This document shows positions 18,223 to 27,443 of a stretch of DNA of 64,000 nucleotides, one piece after another. The stretch lies in NCBI GenBank assembly GCA_964631235.1, contig CAZVZX010000024.1, positions 15,624-79,623 of the forward strand. Direction: 5' to 3'. The notes under the pieces were generated by a model. The model made no database searches, had not been told where the DNA came from, and saw nothing but the letters and a program-made list of their open reading frames with translations. The translations under genes were made by a program, and so were the position numbers. How positions within the stretch are numbered: position 1 is the first letter of the stretch; the number at the start of each line of letters is the position of its first letter. The DNA comes from JARKPK01 sp964631235 (GTDB taxonomy: Bacteria; Planctomycetota; Planctomycetia; Pirellulales; Thermoguttaceae).

Positions 18223-18250
18223 AGGCCGAGGTTCGCCTCGGCCTATTTTC
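18223..18250 (+). terminator. Intrinsic terminator of rpsL-rpsG
   Basis: A perfect nine-pair stem, AGGCCGAGG and CCTCGGCCT, with a TTCG tetraloop, followed by ATTTTC. It lies 58 bp past the rpsG stop and is the cleanest terminator in the window. Confidence 0.9.
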
Positions 18251-18435
18251 TGCGCCATTTGCTTGTTGTGCCCCCCTCTGGCCGCACGTTTCCGGTTTCC
18301 CTCTGCCCTCGCGATGCCGCGGTGGGGCGACTCGGGGTGCGGCCCATGGCGCACGGTGGAGCATGGGACGGTTGGTTGGTGCTTGCCGCCTGACACATTC
18401 GGCCGCGACGTGCGGCCGCGCGACGCAGCGTTCGC

Positions 18436-18867
18436 TCAACGGGCCTGCTTCGGCGGCTCGTCGGATACCGACCCGACGCTGAGGAAGGCGAGTCGCAACT
18501 CGTGCAGCATCGAATCGAGGGCACTGCTCTCTTCCAGCGTTCGATGGCCCTCGGTTTTCTCCCAAAGGACTTCGAGGGTGTCGATGGCGTGCCGGGCGCG
18601 AGGGATACTCAGCTGCGGCTTGCCGGTCACCGGATGCGGAAGAAGTCCGAGGCAGACCAAGGCCTGGAAGTACATCGTTGAGGCAAGGTAGATCAGGCCC
18701 GGCGACGGCATCGCTTCGTAGTCGTCATCGAGCGCAGTCTCCGCCGTTTGGCTGTCCGCCTGTTCGGCCGCTTTGGTTTGAGCGGTCTGTTGGCGCTCGG
18801 CCTCGACTCGAGCCTTCCAATCTTCATCGACGACGATCTTCTTTTCCGGGGATTTCTCTTTACTCAT
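18436..18867 (-). CDS. DUF1844 protein
   Basis: A 143-residue protein of the DUF1844 family. The N-terminal half is charged and probably disordered (EDWKARVEAERQQTAQTKAA). The C-terminal half holds the family core: FYLASTMYFQALVCLGL-like helix (here IYLASTMYFQALVCLGLLP), then ARHAIDTLEVLWEKTEG and the LDSMLHELRLAFLSV helix. Function is unknown. The ATG at 18867 follows AAGGAAC. It lies 81 bp downstream of pyrG on the same strand, so the two are probably one operon. Confidence 0.93.
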   Translation of the reverse strand: MSKEKSPEKKIVVDEDWKARVEAERQQTAQTKAAEQADSQTAETALDDDYEAMPSPGLIYLASTMYFQALVCLGLLPHPVTGKPQLSIPRARHAIDTLEVLWEKTEGHRTLEESSALDSMLHELRLAFLSVGSVSDEPPKQAR

Positions 18868-18948
18868 CGTTTTGTTCCTTGATGGCGTTTTCGGTCTGAT
18901 GAAATCGTTGCGGGCTTGTTTTCGCCCGCGACATCCTCTGCCTGAGCC

Positions 18949-20577
18949 TCAAACGGTATCGCCGCTTGCCGATCCGCGCTGCTTTATGGCCACGGCCGCA
19001 CCGATGAAGCCCGCAAACAACGGATGCGGGCGGGTGGGCTGCGATTTGAACTCGGGATGGAATTGCACGGCCACGAACCACGGATGACTGTTCAGTTCGA
19101 CGATTTCGACGAGGCTTCCGTCGGGGCTGGTCCCGGAAAACGTCATTCCTTGGGCCTCGAATTGTTCGCGGAAGGCGTTGTTGAACTCGTAGCGGTGCCG
19201 ATGCCGTTCGCTGATTTCCTCGCATCCATAGGCTGCCGCGGCCTTCGTGCCGCTGCGCAAGCGGCAGGGCTGCGCGCCTAGCCGCATCGTGCCGCCTTTG
19301 TCGGTGATCGTCTTTTGCTCGTCGAGCAAGCAGATCACCGGGTGAGGATTATTCTTGTCGAACTCGGTCGAATTGGCGCGGTCGAGCCCCAGCACATGAC
19401 GGCCGAACTCGACCACCGCGCACTGCATTCCCAGACAGATGCCGAAGAAGGGGATGTTTCGCGTTCGTGCAAAGCGAATTGCTTCCACCTTGCCCTCGAT
19501 TCCGCGATCGCCGAAACCGCCGGGCACGAGCACTCCGTTGACGCCCGCCAGAAGCCGCTCGGCACCGTCGCGTTCGATGGCTTGGCTGTGCAAACGCAGA
19601 ATGCGAACCTGTGCGCGATGGGCAATGCCGGCGTGGTCGAGCGCCTCGTAGATCGATTTGTAGGCGTCTTTGTGTTCCGCATACTTGCCCACCACGGCGA
19701 TGGTCACTTCCGACTCGGGATTGCGCAACCGATGCAAGAGCTGATGCCAGTCGTCGAGTTTCAGCTCGCGGGCCGGCAGCTTGAGCTTGCGCACAATCAA
19801 CTGATCGAGCCCATGCTCGACCAAACTCAGCGGCACCTCGTAAACGGAGAACTCCTTATCTTTCTCCTCGATGACGGCCTCGACCGGCACGTTGCAAAAC
19901 AGGGCGATCTTCTTTCGGTCGTCGTAGCTGAGCGATCGTTCGGTGCGGCAAATGAGGATGTCGGGCTGGATGCCGATCTGCCGCAATTGGCCGACCGAAT
20001 GCTGCGTGGGCTTCGTCTTCAGCTCGTCGGCCGCCTTGAGGTACGGAACCAGCGTCAAATGGATGTACAGGCAGTTCTCTTGCCCCAAATCGAGCGACAT
20101 CTGACGAATGGCTTCGAGAAACGGCAGGCTTTCGATGTCGCCCACCGTTCCGCCGATTTCGGTGATGACCACATCGACGCCCGCCTGGGCCGGCTTGAGC
20201 ACCGCCGCCTTGATTTCGTTGGTGATGTGCGGGATGACCTGCACGGTTTGGCCGAGGAACTCGCCGCGGCGCTCCTTGTTGATCACCGATTGGTAGATTT
20301 GCCCGGTGGTGTAGTTCGAGTCGCGGTTCAACGGGCTGTTGGTGAACCGCTCGTAGTGGCCCAGGTCGAGGTCGGTCTCGCTGCCGTCGTCGAGCACGTA
20401 CACCTCGCCGTGCTGGTAGGGGCTCATCGTGCCCGGATCGACGTTGATATACGGGTCGAGCTTCTGCATGCGGACCGACAGCCCGCGCCGCTCCAATAAC
20501 ATGCCGATCGAGGCGCTGGTCAGCCCCTTTCCCAACGAACTGACCACGCCGCCGGTTACGAAAATATGTTTGGCCAT
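18949..20577 (-). CDS. pyrG: CTP synthase
   Basis: A 542-residue CTP synthase making CTP from UTP, ATP and glutamine. The N-terminal synthetase domain starts at MAKHIFVTGGVVSSLGKGL, a P-loop-like ATP site, followed by DPYINVDPGTMSPYQHGEV. The C-terminal class I glutamine amidotransferase has the nucleophile Cys in FFGICLGMQ and His and Glu in QFHPE. The ATG at 20577 is preceded by AAGGA. The upstream frame to 20703 is not needed. The following DUF1844 gene is a probable operon partner. Confidence 0.98.
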   Translation of the reverse strand: MAKHIFVTGGVVSSLGKGLTSASIGMLLERRGLSVRMQKLDPYINVDPGTMSPYQHGEVYVLDDGSETDLDLGHYERFTNSPLNRDSNYTTGQIYQSVINKERRGEFLGQTVQVIPHITNEIKAAVLKPAQAGVDVVITEIGGTVGDIESLPFLEAIRQMSLDLGQENCLYIHLTLVPYLKAADELKTKPTQHSVGQLRQIGIQPDILICRTERSLSYDDRKKIALFCNVPVEAVIEEKDKEFSVYEVPLSLVEHGLDQLIVRKLKLPARELKLDDWHQLLHRLRNPESEVTIAVVGKYAEHKDAYKSIYEALDHAGIAHRAQVRILRLHSQAIERDGAERLLAGVNGVLVPGGFGDRGIEGKVEAIRFARTRNIPFFGICLGMQCAVVEFGRHVLGLDRANSTEFDKNNPHPVICLLDEQKTITDKGGTMRLGAQPCRLRSGTKAAAAYGCEEISERHRHRYEFNNAFREQFEAQGMTFSGTSPDGSLVEIVELNSHPWFVAVQFHPEFKSQPTRPHPLFAGFIGAAVAIKQRGSASGDTV

Positions 20578-21057
20578 CAGCGAATTATCCTTAGAACAGG
20601 CCGTGCGGTCGAGAATCGCGACTTCTCGCCGGGCGCGGCTCGTTTCGGCCCGCGAGACGCACGAAACCGCGGAAATCCCCAGCAGCCGGGCGGCGTCGCG
20701 CACGCGGTCGGCCGCCGCACTGCGTTTGTCGCCGCAATCGCGATGCGGAAATCTGCTTCCTCAGTGAGAGCCCAACCGTTGCCAACGGCCGGCCACCCGA
20801 TAAACAACGGGCGTCCACCGAGAACCCGCTTCAGCCGACCGACGGCAAGTGGTTTCGCAACCGAGCGGCGGGCCGCGGTTATCGAACGGGGGCCGACGAA
20901 TCAGAAAGCGCGATTATGAAGCGCCGCGGCACAAGCGACAACCCCCGTCGCAGACGGATTGGTTGCGGAATGCGGAAAACCGTTGGGCGCCGAACCGCTC
21001 GGCTTGCCTGTGCGCGGTTGAAAGCCGCTGTCGATCGGCGCGGTCGGTGTCGGTTTG
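20578..21057. other. Intergenic, no gene seen
   Basis: About 480 bp between the end of the metallopeptidase lipoprotein gene and the start of pyrG. It should contain the pyrG promoter. Neither a convincing promoter nor a repeat was found. Confidence 0.5.
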
Positions 21058-21975
21058 CTACGGCAGCAGTGTTCGCAGGTGCTCGGCAGCGGCGGCCGGC
21101 GCGTTGGGCAATTGCCGTTCAAGCGCGGCCGAAAGGGGCGGCGGAGCGGCCGATGTGCGCACCTCGTTGAGATAACCGCGGAGGATTTCCGCGGTTTCCG
21201 GCGACGATTCCAAGAGGAAATGAACCCACAACCACGCTTCGGCATATTCATCTTGTTGAAGATCGCGGTGATTGGCCACCCGCTCCAGGCGTTTCAGGTT
21301 CGGCTGCCACCCTTGGCGGCGCATCCGTTCGTTGAGCCAAGCAATATGCTGCCGGTGCAGGCCTTGCTGCCGTCGCGGCAGCTCGAAGAACTCGGCCAGC
21401 CCTTCGTCGAGCCAGAGCGGCAGATTGGGCAAAACGGCGTGGAGGTAGGCGTGGGCCGTTTCGTGGCGCAGGTCTTCGGCCATGCGGTCGCCCCATTGGG
21501 CGTAAACGACCAATCGCGAGTCCGATTCGACGAAGAACGCCCGCCGATCGGGGAACTCGGGATGCCGGGCGCGCATGAACCGCTCGAAGCGATCGCCCGA
21601 CTCGAACAAATACAAATGGATCGGTTCGTCCGACGAGGGAATGCCCAATCGGCTGACCATATCGCCGCGAAGCATGATCAGTTCGTCGAGCATTCGATGA
21701 TGCTGGGGCAGCGGGAAGTCGCTGCGCAAGAGCAGATGGTGCCGCTGGGCGGAGAAACGCCCAGGCAGTCCGGCCGCGGGGGCCAGCGCCAGGGTCGAAC
21801 AGCCTGCCAATGCCGCAACCGCCAACGCGGCACCGAGCAGATTCGACGTTTTCCCGCGGATGATCTGAACGGCCCGTTGAACACGTCGTTCTTGGCGTTG
21901 CGGCCGTGTGCGTTTTCCGCAGAATTCGCGGGTTGAATTCGTTGGAATCGTGTTTTTCAACGGGCGGTCAAGCAT
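21058..21975 (-). CDS. Zinc-metallopeptidase-like lipoprotein (DUF1570-type)
   Basis: The protein has a gluzincin core: HETAH at residues 171-175 followed by WLDEGLAEFFE, where Glu191 is the likely third zinc ligand. This fits DUF1570-like secreted peptidases. A lipobox LAGC (Cys59) follows a hydrophobic stretch, so it should be lipid-anchored. The only in-frame ATG upstream of the lipobox is at 21975, which makes a basic 45-residue leader. No GTG lies between, and a TTG inside the hydrophobic stretch would be too short. That leader is encoded by dispersed element A (21871-21965), so the start of translation appears to have been taken from the element. The catalytic assignment is from motif only. 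Confidence 0.8.
   Translation of the reverse strand: MLDRPLKNTIPTNSTREFCGKRTRPQRQERRVQRAVQIIRGKTSNLLGAALAVAALAGCSTLALAPAAGLPGRFSAQRHHLLLRSDFPLPQHHRMLDELIMLRGDMVSRLGIPSSDEPIHLYLFESGDRFERFMRARHPEFPDRRAFFVESDSRLVVYAQWGDRMAEDLRHETAHAYLHAVLPNLPLWLDEGLAEFFELPRRQQGLHRQHIAWLNERMRRQGWQPNLKRLERVANHRDLQQDEYAEAWLWVHFLLESSPETAEILRGYLNEVRTSAAPPPLSAALERQLPNAPAAAAEHLRTLLP
21871..21965 (-). repeat. Dispersed element A, copy 1
   Basis: A 95-bp element with perfect 10-bp terminal inverted repeats, GCCCGTTGAA at 21872 and TTCAACGGGC at 21956. Its core CCGCGAATTCTGCGGAA (minus strand) is identical to copy 54436-54529. It overlaps the first codons of the lipoprotein gene. Confidence 0.8.
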
Positions 21976-22267
21976 CGAACCAATTGCTCATACAGCGGCC
22001 GTCGTCGGCCGGCGGAAAGGAGTGACGTTCTCGGGGGCCGAATCCTACCCGAAGTCGGACCCAATCCCAAGCCCAGAATTGAAGACGGAGCAAGCGTGCA
22101 AGCGGGGCAATCGGGGCAAGGGGGCCGGTGCGGCGGCCCCGGTGGCGGGGCGCACCTCGAAGCGGCCGTGAACGGGTGGTGCCAAAGTGCCTTGCCGAAG
22201 GGGGCTTGCCGTCGGACAGCAGCAAGCCGCTTCCGTTTCTCGACTATTTCACCTAATCTATCTGTAA

Positions 22268-24235
22268 ATGAGCATTGCCATTACCGACATTCTGGGTCCC
22301 TCGGGTAGCATCGCCCGGCGGATGAACAACTACGAGCACCGGCCTCAGCAATTGGAGATGGCCGAGGCGGTCGCCCGCGCCATCGCCCAACGGCGGCATT
22401 TGGTCGTCGAGGCCGGCACCGGCGTAGGCAAAAGCTTCGCCTACCTGGCGCCGGCGATCGTCGCCGCTGCCGAAAGCGACCCGGCCAAGCGGGTGGTGGT
22501 GGCCACGCACACGATCAGTTTGCAAGAACAGCTAATCAATAAAGACATTCCGTTACTGCGGAGCGTGTTGCCGGTCGAGTTCTCGGCGGTGCTCGTCAAA
22601 GGGCGAAGCAACTATCTCAGCCGCCGCCGGCTGCAAAACGCCTTGCATCGGCAGCAGAACCTGTTCGAGGATCCGGAGGAACACGAGCAGCTCGAACAAT
22701 TGCGGTTGTGGGCCGCAGAAACCGCCGACGGGTCGCTCTCCGATCTCTCGTGGCGCCCGCTGCCGCAAGTTTGGGACGAGGTAGCCAGCGACCACTCGAA
22801 TTGCATGGGCAAGAGCTGCCCGCACTACCGCCAATGCTTCTACTATGCCGCGCGGCGACGGATGCAGCACGCGCAGGTGTTGGTGGTCAACCATGCCCTG
22901 TTCTTCACCGATCTGGCGCTGCGGATGCAGAAGGCGAGCCTGCTGCCGCCCTACGATGTGGTGGTTTTCGACGAAGCCCACACGGTCGAATCAGTAGCCG
23001 CCGAACACCTGGGGCTGAACATCAGCAGCGGGCAAACGGCCTACATTTTGAGAAAGCTATTCAATCCGCATCGGCAGCGCGGGCTGCTGGTGCAACACGG
23101 TTGCGGCGAAGCCCGCCGACAAACCACCGAGTGCCTGCGGATCAGCGACGACTTCTTCGCGGCGGCCGACCGTTGGCTGCAAGCCCATCCCGACGGCAAC
23201 GGCCGCGTGCGGCAGCCCGGGGTGATCGACAACCCGCTCAGCCCCGCGTTGGCCGCGCTGGCCCGCGCAGTACGCAAAGCCGGGGGCAGTATCGAAAGCG
23301 AAGAGTTGCGTCAAGACTTCCGCGCCGCCGGTCGGCGGTTGACCGCATTGGCCGGGGCGTTGGACGAGTGGTGCCAAATGGGCCGAAGCGACGCCGTCTA
23401 TTGGATCGAGCGGCAGGCCGCCTCGGGCCGGCGGCCGCGGGTGGTGCTGGCCTCGGCCCCGATCGAAGTCCGTGCGCTGCTCGAAGAACACCTCTACAAA
23501 AACACGCCAACCGTCGTGATGACCAGCGCAACGCTCGCCACCGAAGGCGGGAGTTTTCAATTCTTCCTCGACCGCGTCGGGCCCGGCAATGCCGAAACGC
23601 TGTTGGCAGGCAGTCCGTTTGATTACCAACGCCAAGCCCAACTCGTACTGCTCGAAGGCATGCCCGACCCGAGCGAAAACCCGGGCGCGTTCCAGCGTGC
23701 GGCCATCGCACTGATCGATCGCTACGTCGAGCGGAGCCAAGGACGCGCCTTCGTTCTCTTCACCAGCTACGACATGATGCGCAAGGCCGCTGCCACGCTG
23801 GCCGACTCGTTCGCTCGCAAAGGCTTCACACTCTTGTCGCAGGCCGACGGCATGCCGCGGAGCCAAATGCTCGAACAATTCCGCCGCGGATCGCGGTGCG
23901 TTCTCTTTGGGGCCGACAGCTTCTGGCAAGGCGTGGACGTGCCCGGCGAAGCCCTGCAAAACGTGATCATCACCCGGTTGCCGTTCAGCGTGCCCGACCG
24001 CCCGCTGCTCGAAGCACGGCTCGAACAACTCCGCGCCCGAGGCGGCAACCCCTTCTTCGATTACCAAGTGCCCGAGGCAATCATCAAACTCAAGCAAGGC
24101 TTCGGGCGACTGATCCGCAGCAAGAACGACACCGGCACCGTGGTGATCCTCGACCCGCGAGTTCGGACGAAACGCTACGGACGGAAGTTCATCGAGGCGC
24201 TGCCGAAATGCAAAGTGGTTGTCGAACGAGCCTAG
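22268..24235 (+). CDS. dinG: DinG/XPD-family ATP-dependent helicase
   Basis: A 655-residue superfamily 2 helicase. Walker A is AGTGVGKS (residues 49-56), the Walker B box is FDEAH near residue 234, and the late motifs include GADSFWQGVDVPGE and GFGRLIRS. The Fe-S region has three closely spaced cysteines (NCMGKSCPHYRQCFYY). The first ligand position reads KGRSNYLSRRR, with Ser where E. coli DinG has Cys, so the cluster may be missing or altered. DinG unwinds 5' to 3', including R-loops, in DNA repair. The ATG at 22268 has no obvious ribosome site; an ATG at 22322 is an alternative. A large repeat array starts 35 bp after the stop. Confidence 0.93.
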   Translation: MSIAITDILGPSGSIARRMNNYEHRPQQLEMAEAVARAIAQRRHLVVEAGTGVGKSFAYLAPAIVAAAESDPAKRVVVATHTISLQEQLINKDIPLLRSVLPVEFSAVLVKGRSNYLSRRRLQNALHRQQNLFEDPEEHEQLEQLRLWAAETADGSLSDLSWRPLPQVWDEVASDHSNCMGKSCPHYRQCFYYAARRRMQHAQVLVVNHALFFTDLALRMQKASLLPPYDVVVFDEAHTVESVAAEHLGLNISSGQTAYILRKLFNPHRQRGLLVQHGCGEARRQTTECLRISDDFFAAADRWLQAHPDGNGRVRQPGVIDNPLSPALAALARAVRKAGGSIESEELRQDFRAAGRRLTALAGALDEWCQMGRSDAVYWIERQAASGRRPRVVLASAPIEVRALLEEHLYKNTPTVVMTSATLATEGGSFQFFLDRVGPGNAETLLAGSPFDYQRQAQLVLLEGMPDPSENPGAFQRAAIALIDRYVERSQGRAFVLFTSYDMMRKAAATLADSFARKGFTLLSQADGMPRSQMLEQFRRGSRCVLFGADSFWQGVDVPGEALQNVIITRLPFSVPDRPLLEARLEQLRARGGNPFFDYQVPEAIIKLKQGFGRLIRSKNDTGTVVILDPRVRTKRYGRKFIEALPKCKVVVERA

Positions 24236-24270
24236 CCCGGCGGAAACCGCCAATCCGCGCCAATAGCAAC

Positions 24271-24742
24271 CGCGAATGGACGCGAATGTGCGCGAATCAG
24301 GCTAGTCAACGACCGCGAATGGACGCGAATGTGCGCGAATTCGGGTGAGCGCGAACCGCGAATAGACGGGAATGAACGCGAATCCGGCCAAACATGAACC
24401 GCGAATGGGCACGAATGAACACCAATTCGGTCAAACAGAAGACCGCGAATGGACGCGAATGTGCGCGAATCAGGCTAATCAGCGACCGCGAATAGACGCG
24501 AATGTGCGCGAATTCGGGTGAGCGCGAACCGCGAATAGACGGGAATGAACGCGAATCCGGCCAAACATGAACCGCGAATGGGCACGAATGAACACCAATT
24601 CGGTCAAACAGAAGACCGCGAATGGACGCGAATGTGCGCGAATCAGGCTAATCAGCGACCGCGAATAGACGCGAATGTGCGCGAATTCGGGTGAGCGCGA
24701 ACCGCGAATAGACGGGAATGAACGCGAATCAGGCCGGGCAAA
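24271..24742 (+). repeat. CGCGAAT higher-order array, 173-bp unit
   Basis: Three tandem copies (starting 24271, 24444 and 24617, the last partial) of a 173-bp unit. Each unit is made of four subunits of 43, 43, 43 and 44 bp. Each subunit has three CGCGAAT-like blocks exactly 10 bp apart and then a variable connector. Copies 1 and 2 differ at only about three positions; the part of copy 3 present matches copy 2 until its last few bases. The CGCGAAT strand is the sense strand of the preceding dinG gene. Confidence 0.95.
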
Positions 24743-25152
24743 GCCGCCAAGGAACACGATTCGTTAGCAACAAGCGAGAACGGCTGAAATAGCGAATGCT
24801 TTTCCAATTGCGCAAGCTCTGTATCTTGCCGATTCTGCCGCCGATTCGAGCTTGATCCATTTCCCTAAAAGCTCTATTCTTCCCAGGTCGGTTCGGTGGC
24901 GAAAAGCCGCCTTGGGTGCCGCCGATCGCGCCTTGTGCGGCCGCATGATCGTGTGATCGATCGACTTGGGCAAATCCTCGGAAGCGAACTCGATCATGCG
25001 AAGTGGATTGCGCGATCGCCCTCGTTGCGCTTCGGGCGCGATGTAGCCCAACACTGCTCCGAGCGCGAGGGAACATTGCCCACCGCTCCGCCCCGGGGCG
25101 CGCAATCGCGCGAGGGGCCGAATCGGTTTCGCCGGATATCGTCTCGAAAGCA
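24743..25152. other. Intergenic, no gene seen
   Basis: About 410 bp between the 173-bp array and the glycosyltransferase gene. The frame of the next gene stays open upstream, but its extra residues look non-coding. No other signal. Confidence 0.5.
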
Positions 25153-26436
25153 ATGGATGCTGTTTCGCTTGTCGCCCTGCTGCTGATTGCGGCCGGATTG
25201 CTGCAATCGCTGCTTCTGGCGTTGCAAAGCTGGGAGCACCGACGCTATGCGCGCAGTTGCATGGCCAGCCGAGCGCGGTTCGGATCTCGGGGCCGCGTGC
25301 TGGTGATCTCGCCGTGCAAGGGCGTGGATGTCGGACTGGCCGACAACCTTCGCGCCCTGCTCGATCAAGATTACGACGACTACGATGTCCTCTTTGTGGT
25401 CGAAAGCGAAGACGATCCGGCTTGCGCGGTGATCCGGTGGGTGTCGGCCGAACGCCGTCGCGGGCGGCTGTTGGTGGCGGGACGGGCGAACGTCGGCGGG
25501 CAGAAGATCCACAATTTGCTCGCAGCCACCGCCGAGATCGACCCGCAATACGAGTTGGTGGCCTTCGTCGATTCCGACGCGCGACCCCGCCGCGACTGGC
25601 TCCGCATGCTCGTCTCGCGGTTGGACGGACGCGAATACTGCGCGGCCACCGGCTATCGATGGTTCGTGCCCCAACGCGCCACGCCGGCCAATCTGTTGCT
25701 TTACAGCATCAATAGCGCCTTGATGACGCTGTTGGGCAAACGCAGCCACGGGCTCGTTTGGGGCGGCTCGTGGGCCATCCGCCGCGACGACTTCCTCCGC
25801 CTCGATATCCGCGGGCACTGGCACGGCGCGCTGAGCGACGATTTGGCGGCCGGGCAGGCCCTTCGCGCCGATCCGCGGCCCACGCGGTTCGAGCCCGGCG
25901 CCGTCGTTTGTTCACCGCTTCACGGCACGATCGGGCAGTTGTTCGAGTTCGTCCGCCGCCAATACATGATGGCCCGCTTCTATGCGCCTCACTGGTGGCG
26001 TTTCGGCTTGGCCGTCCTTCTGCCGGGCAATTTGGCCTGGGCCGCACTGGCCGTGCTTGCTTGGCGCTGGCGCGGAGACGCGGCCGGTAGTGGTACGGTT
26101 GCTGCGCTGGCCGCGGCGCTGTTCGGACTGAGTATGCTGCGGGCTGCGATGCGGCAATCGCTGGCCCGAGTCTATTTTCCCGACATGGCGGCTTCGCTCC
26201 GCGCGGCACGCTGGTTCGATCTGGTCGCCGCGCCGTTGGCCGCCTTGGCACACGCACTGGGCGCGTGGGCGTCGGTCTTCGGTCGCACGCTTTCGTGGCG
26301 CGGTACGCGCTACCGACTTCACGCCGACGGCCAAGTCGAGATTCTCTCGGCCGGGCGTTTCGTCGCGCCCGACGAACTTGCCGAATCGCCCGACGACCGC
26401 GACGAACAACGCGACAAACGGCGGCGGGCGGCCTGA
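25153..26436 (+). CDS. GT2/GT21-like membrane glycosyltransferase
   Basis: A 427-residue integral membrane glycosyltransferase resembling ceramide glucosyltransferase and hopanoid HpnI-type enzymes (GT21). It has an N-terminal membrane helix, then VLVISPCKGVDVGLADNL, where family members bind UDP-sugar. The donor-binding acidic cluster FVDSDARPRRDWL follows, then the HGALSDDLAAGQALRA block and RRQYMMARFYAP, equivalent to the QxxRW acceptor motif, and four to five C-terminal membrane helices. It would glycosylate a lipid at the cytoplasmic membrane. I chose the ATG at 25153 because it begins just before the first helix. The next gene starts 54 bp downstream. Confidence 0.85.
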   Translation: MDAVSLVALLLIAAGLLQSLLLALQSWEHRRYARSCMASRARFGSRGRVLVISPCKGVDVGLADNLRALLDQDYDDYDVLFVVESEDDPACAVIRWVSAERRRGRLLVAGRANVGGQKIHNLLAATAEIDPQYELVAFVDSDARPRRDWLRMLVSRLDGREYCAATGYRWFVPQRATPANLLLYSINSALMTLLGKRSHGLVWGGSWAIRRDDFLRLDIRGHWHGALSDDLAAGQALRADPRPTRFEPGAVVCSPLHGTIGQLFEFVRRQYMMARFYAPHWWRFGLAVLLPGNLAWAALAVLAWRWRGDAAGSGTVAALAAALFGLSMLRAAMRQSLARVYFPDMAASLRAARWFDLVAAPLAALAHALGAWASVFGRTLSWRGTRYRLHADGQVEILSAGRFVAPDELAESPDDRDEQRDKRRRAA

Positions 26437-26489
26437 TCGCCGCACTCGGCGGCTGACGATTTTCTCTTTCAAGCGTGCGGGGCAATCGA

Positions 26490-27395
26490 ATGTTCACGAA
26501 GATTCTGCTGGGTATTGCTTGCTGCTTGGTGATTGCCGTCGTCGCGCTGTTGGCATGGATTGCCTATCAGCGGCATCAATGGCGCAAGGCAACCGCCCAA
26601 TGGCGCAGCGCCATGACGCAGGCCGCCGCCTCGACCGACACCGAGGGCCAGGGCCTTTATCAAAAGCTCGTCGATCCGAACTGGCGGGCCAAGGTCGCCG
26701 AACGCTTGCCCCCGCCCGTGCAACGGTATCTTCAAGCGGTGATGTCGCCTGCGGCCAAACCGTTCGCTGCGGTGCGGATTCGGCAGACGGGCGAGTTCAA
26801 TCTCAGTGCCGACGGCGAGCAATGGGCCCCGTTCACCGCCGACCAACTCACCGTGCTGGCCCCAAAGGGCTTTGATTGGGATGCCCGCATCCGCTTCCTA
26901 CCGGGGCTGACGATCTTCGTCCGCGACGCCTACGTTCTTCGCCAGGGCGTACTTCGCGCCGCCCTCGAAGGCGGAGTGATCACCTTCGCCGATCAGCCGC
27001 CATCGGACGAGTTGGCGCAAGGCCAACTCATGCGGTTCCTGGCCGAATTGCCCTGGTATCCGCCCGCAGCGCTCGACCCGGCGATCACTTGGACGCCGAT
27101 CGACGACCACTCGGCGCAGGCCGAACTGGTCGATGGGCTGATCTCGGTTGCCTTGGTCTTTCGGTTCGGCAGCGACGGGCTGATCGAATCGGTTCGCGCC
27201 GATGCCCGCGGCCGAGCCGTCGGCGATCGCATCGAGCCGACGTTGTGGGTAGGTCGCTTTTGGGATTATGCCGAGTTCGACGGCTGGCGCGTTCCCCAAC
27301 GCGGCGAGGTCGCTTGGTTCCCGCCCGACGGCCCGCGGCCCTACTGGCGCGGCCGACTGGAACAGATCGAGTTCTGCCGGGCTGGTTCTCCGTAA
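26490..27395 (+). CDS. DUF6920 (formerly DUF6544) membrane-anchored protein
   Basis: About 301 residues with one N-terminal membrane helix (MFTKILLGIACCLVIAVV). The DUF6920 core follows: LPPPVQRYLQAVM, then RIRQTGEFNLSADGEQWAPF, and GFDWDARIRFLPGL, ending with VPQRGEVAWFP and RGRLEQIEFCRAG. Function is unknown in the whole family. A GTG at 26475 would add five residues; I prefer the ATG at 26490. It probably forms an operon with the glycosyltransferase upstream. A CGCGAAT array begins about 48 bp after its stop. Confidence 0.85.
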   Translation: MFTKILLGIACCLVIAVVALLAWIAYQRHQWRKATAQWRSAMTQAAASTDTEGQGLYQKLVDPNWRAKVAERLPPPVQRYLQAVMSPAAKPFAAVRIRQTGEFNLSADGEQWAPFTADQLTVLAPKGFDWDARIRFLPGLTIFVRDAYVLRQGVLRAALEGGVITFADQPPSDELAQGQLMRFLAELPWYPPAALDPAITWTPIDDHSAQAELVDGLISVALVFRFGSDGLIESVRADARGRAVGDRIEPTLWVGRFWDYAEFDGWRVPQRGEVAWFPPDGPRPYWRGRLEQIEFCRAGSP

Positions 27396-27443
27396 CGGCG
27401 CGTTCAAGAAAGTCGTTTTTTGGATTTGCGGCTGCGTGCTGAA

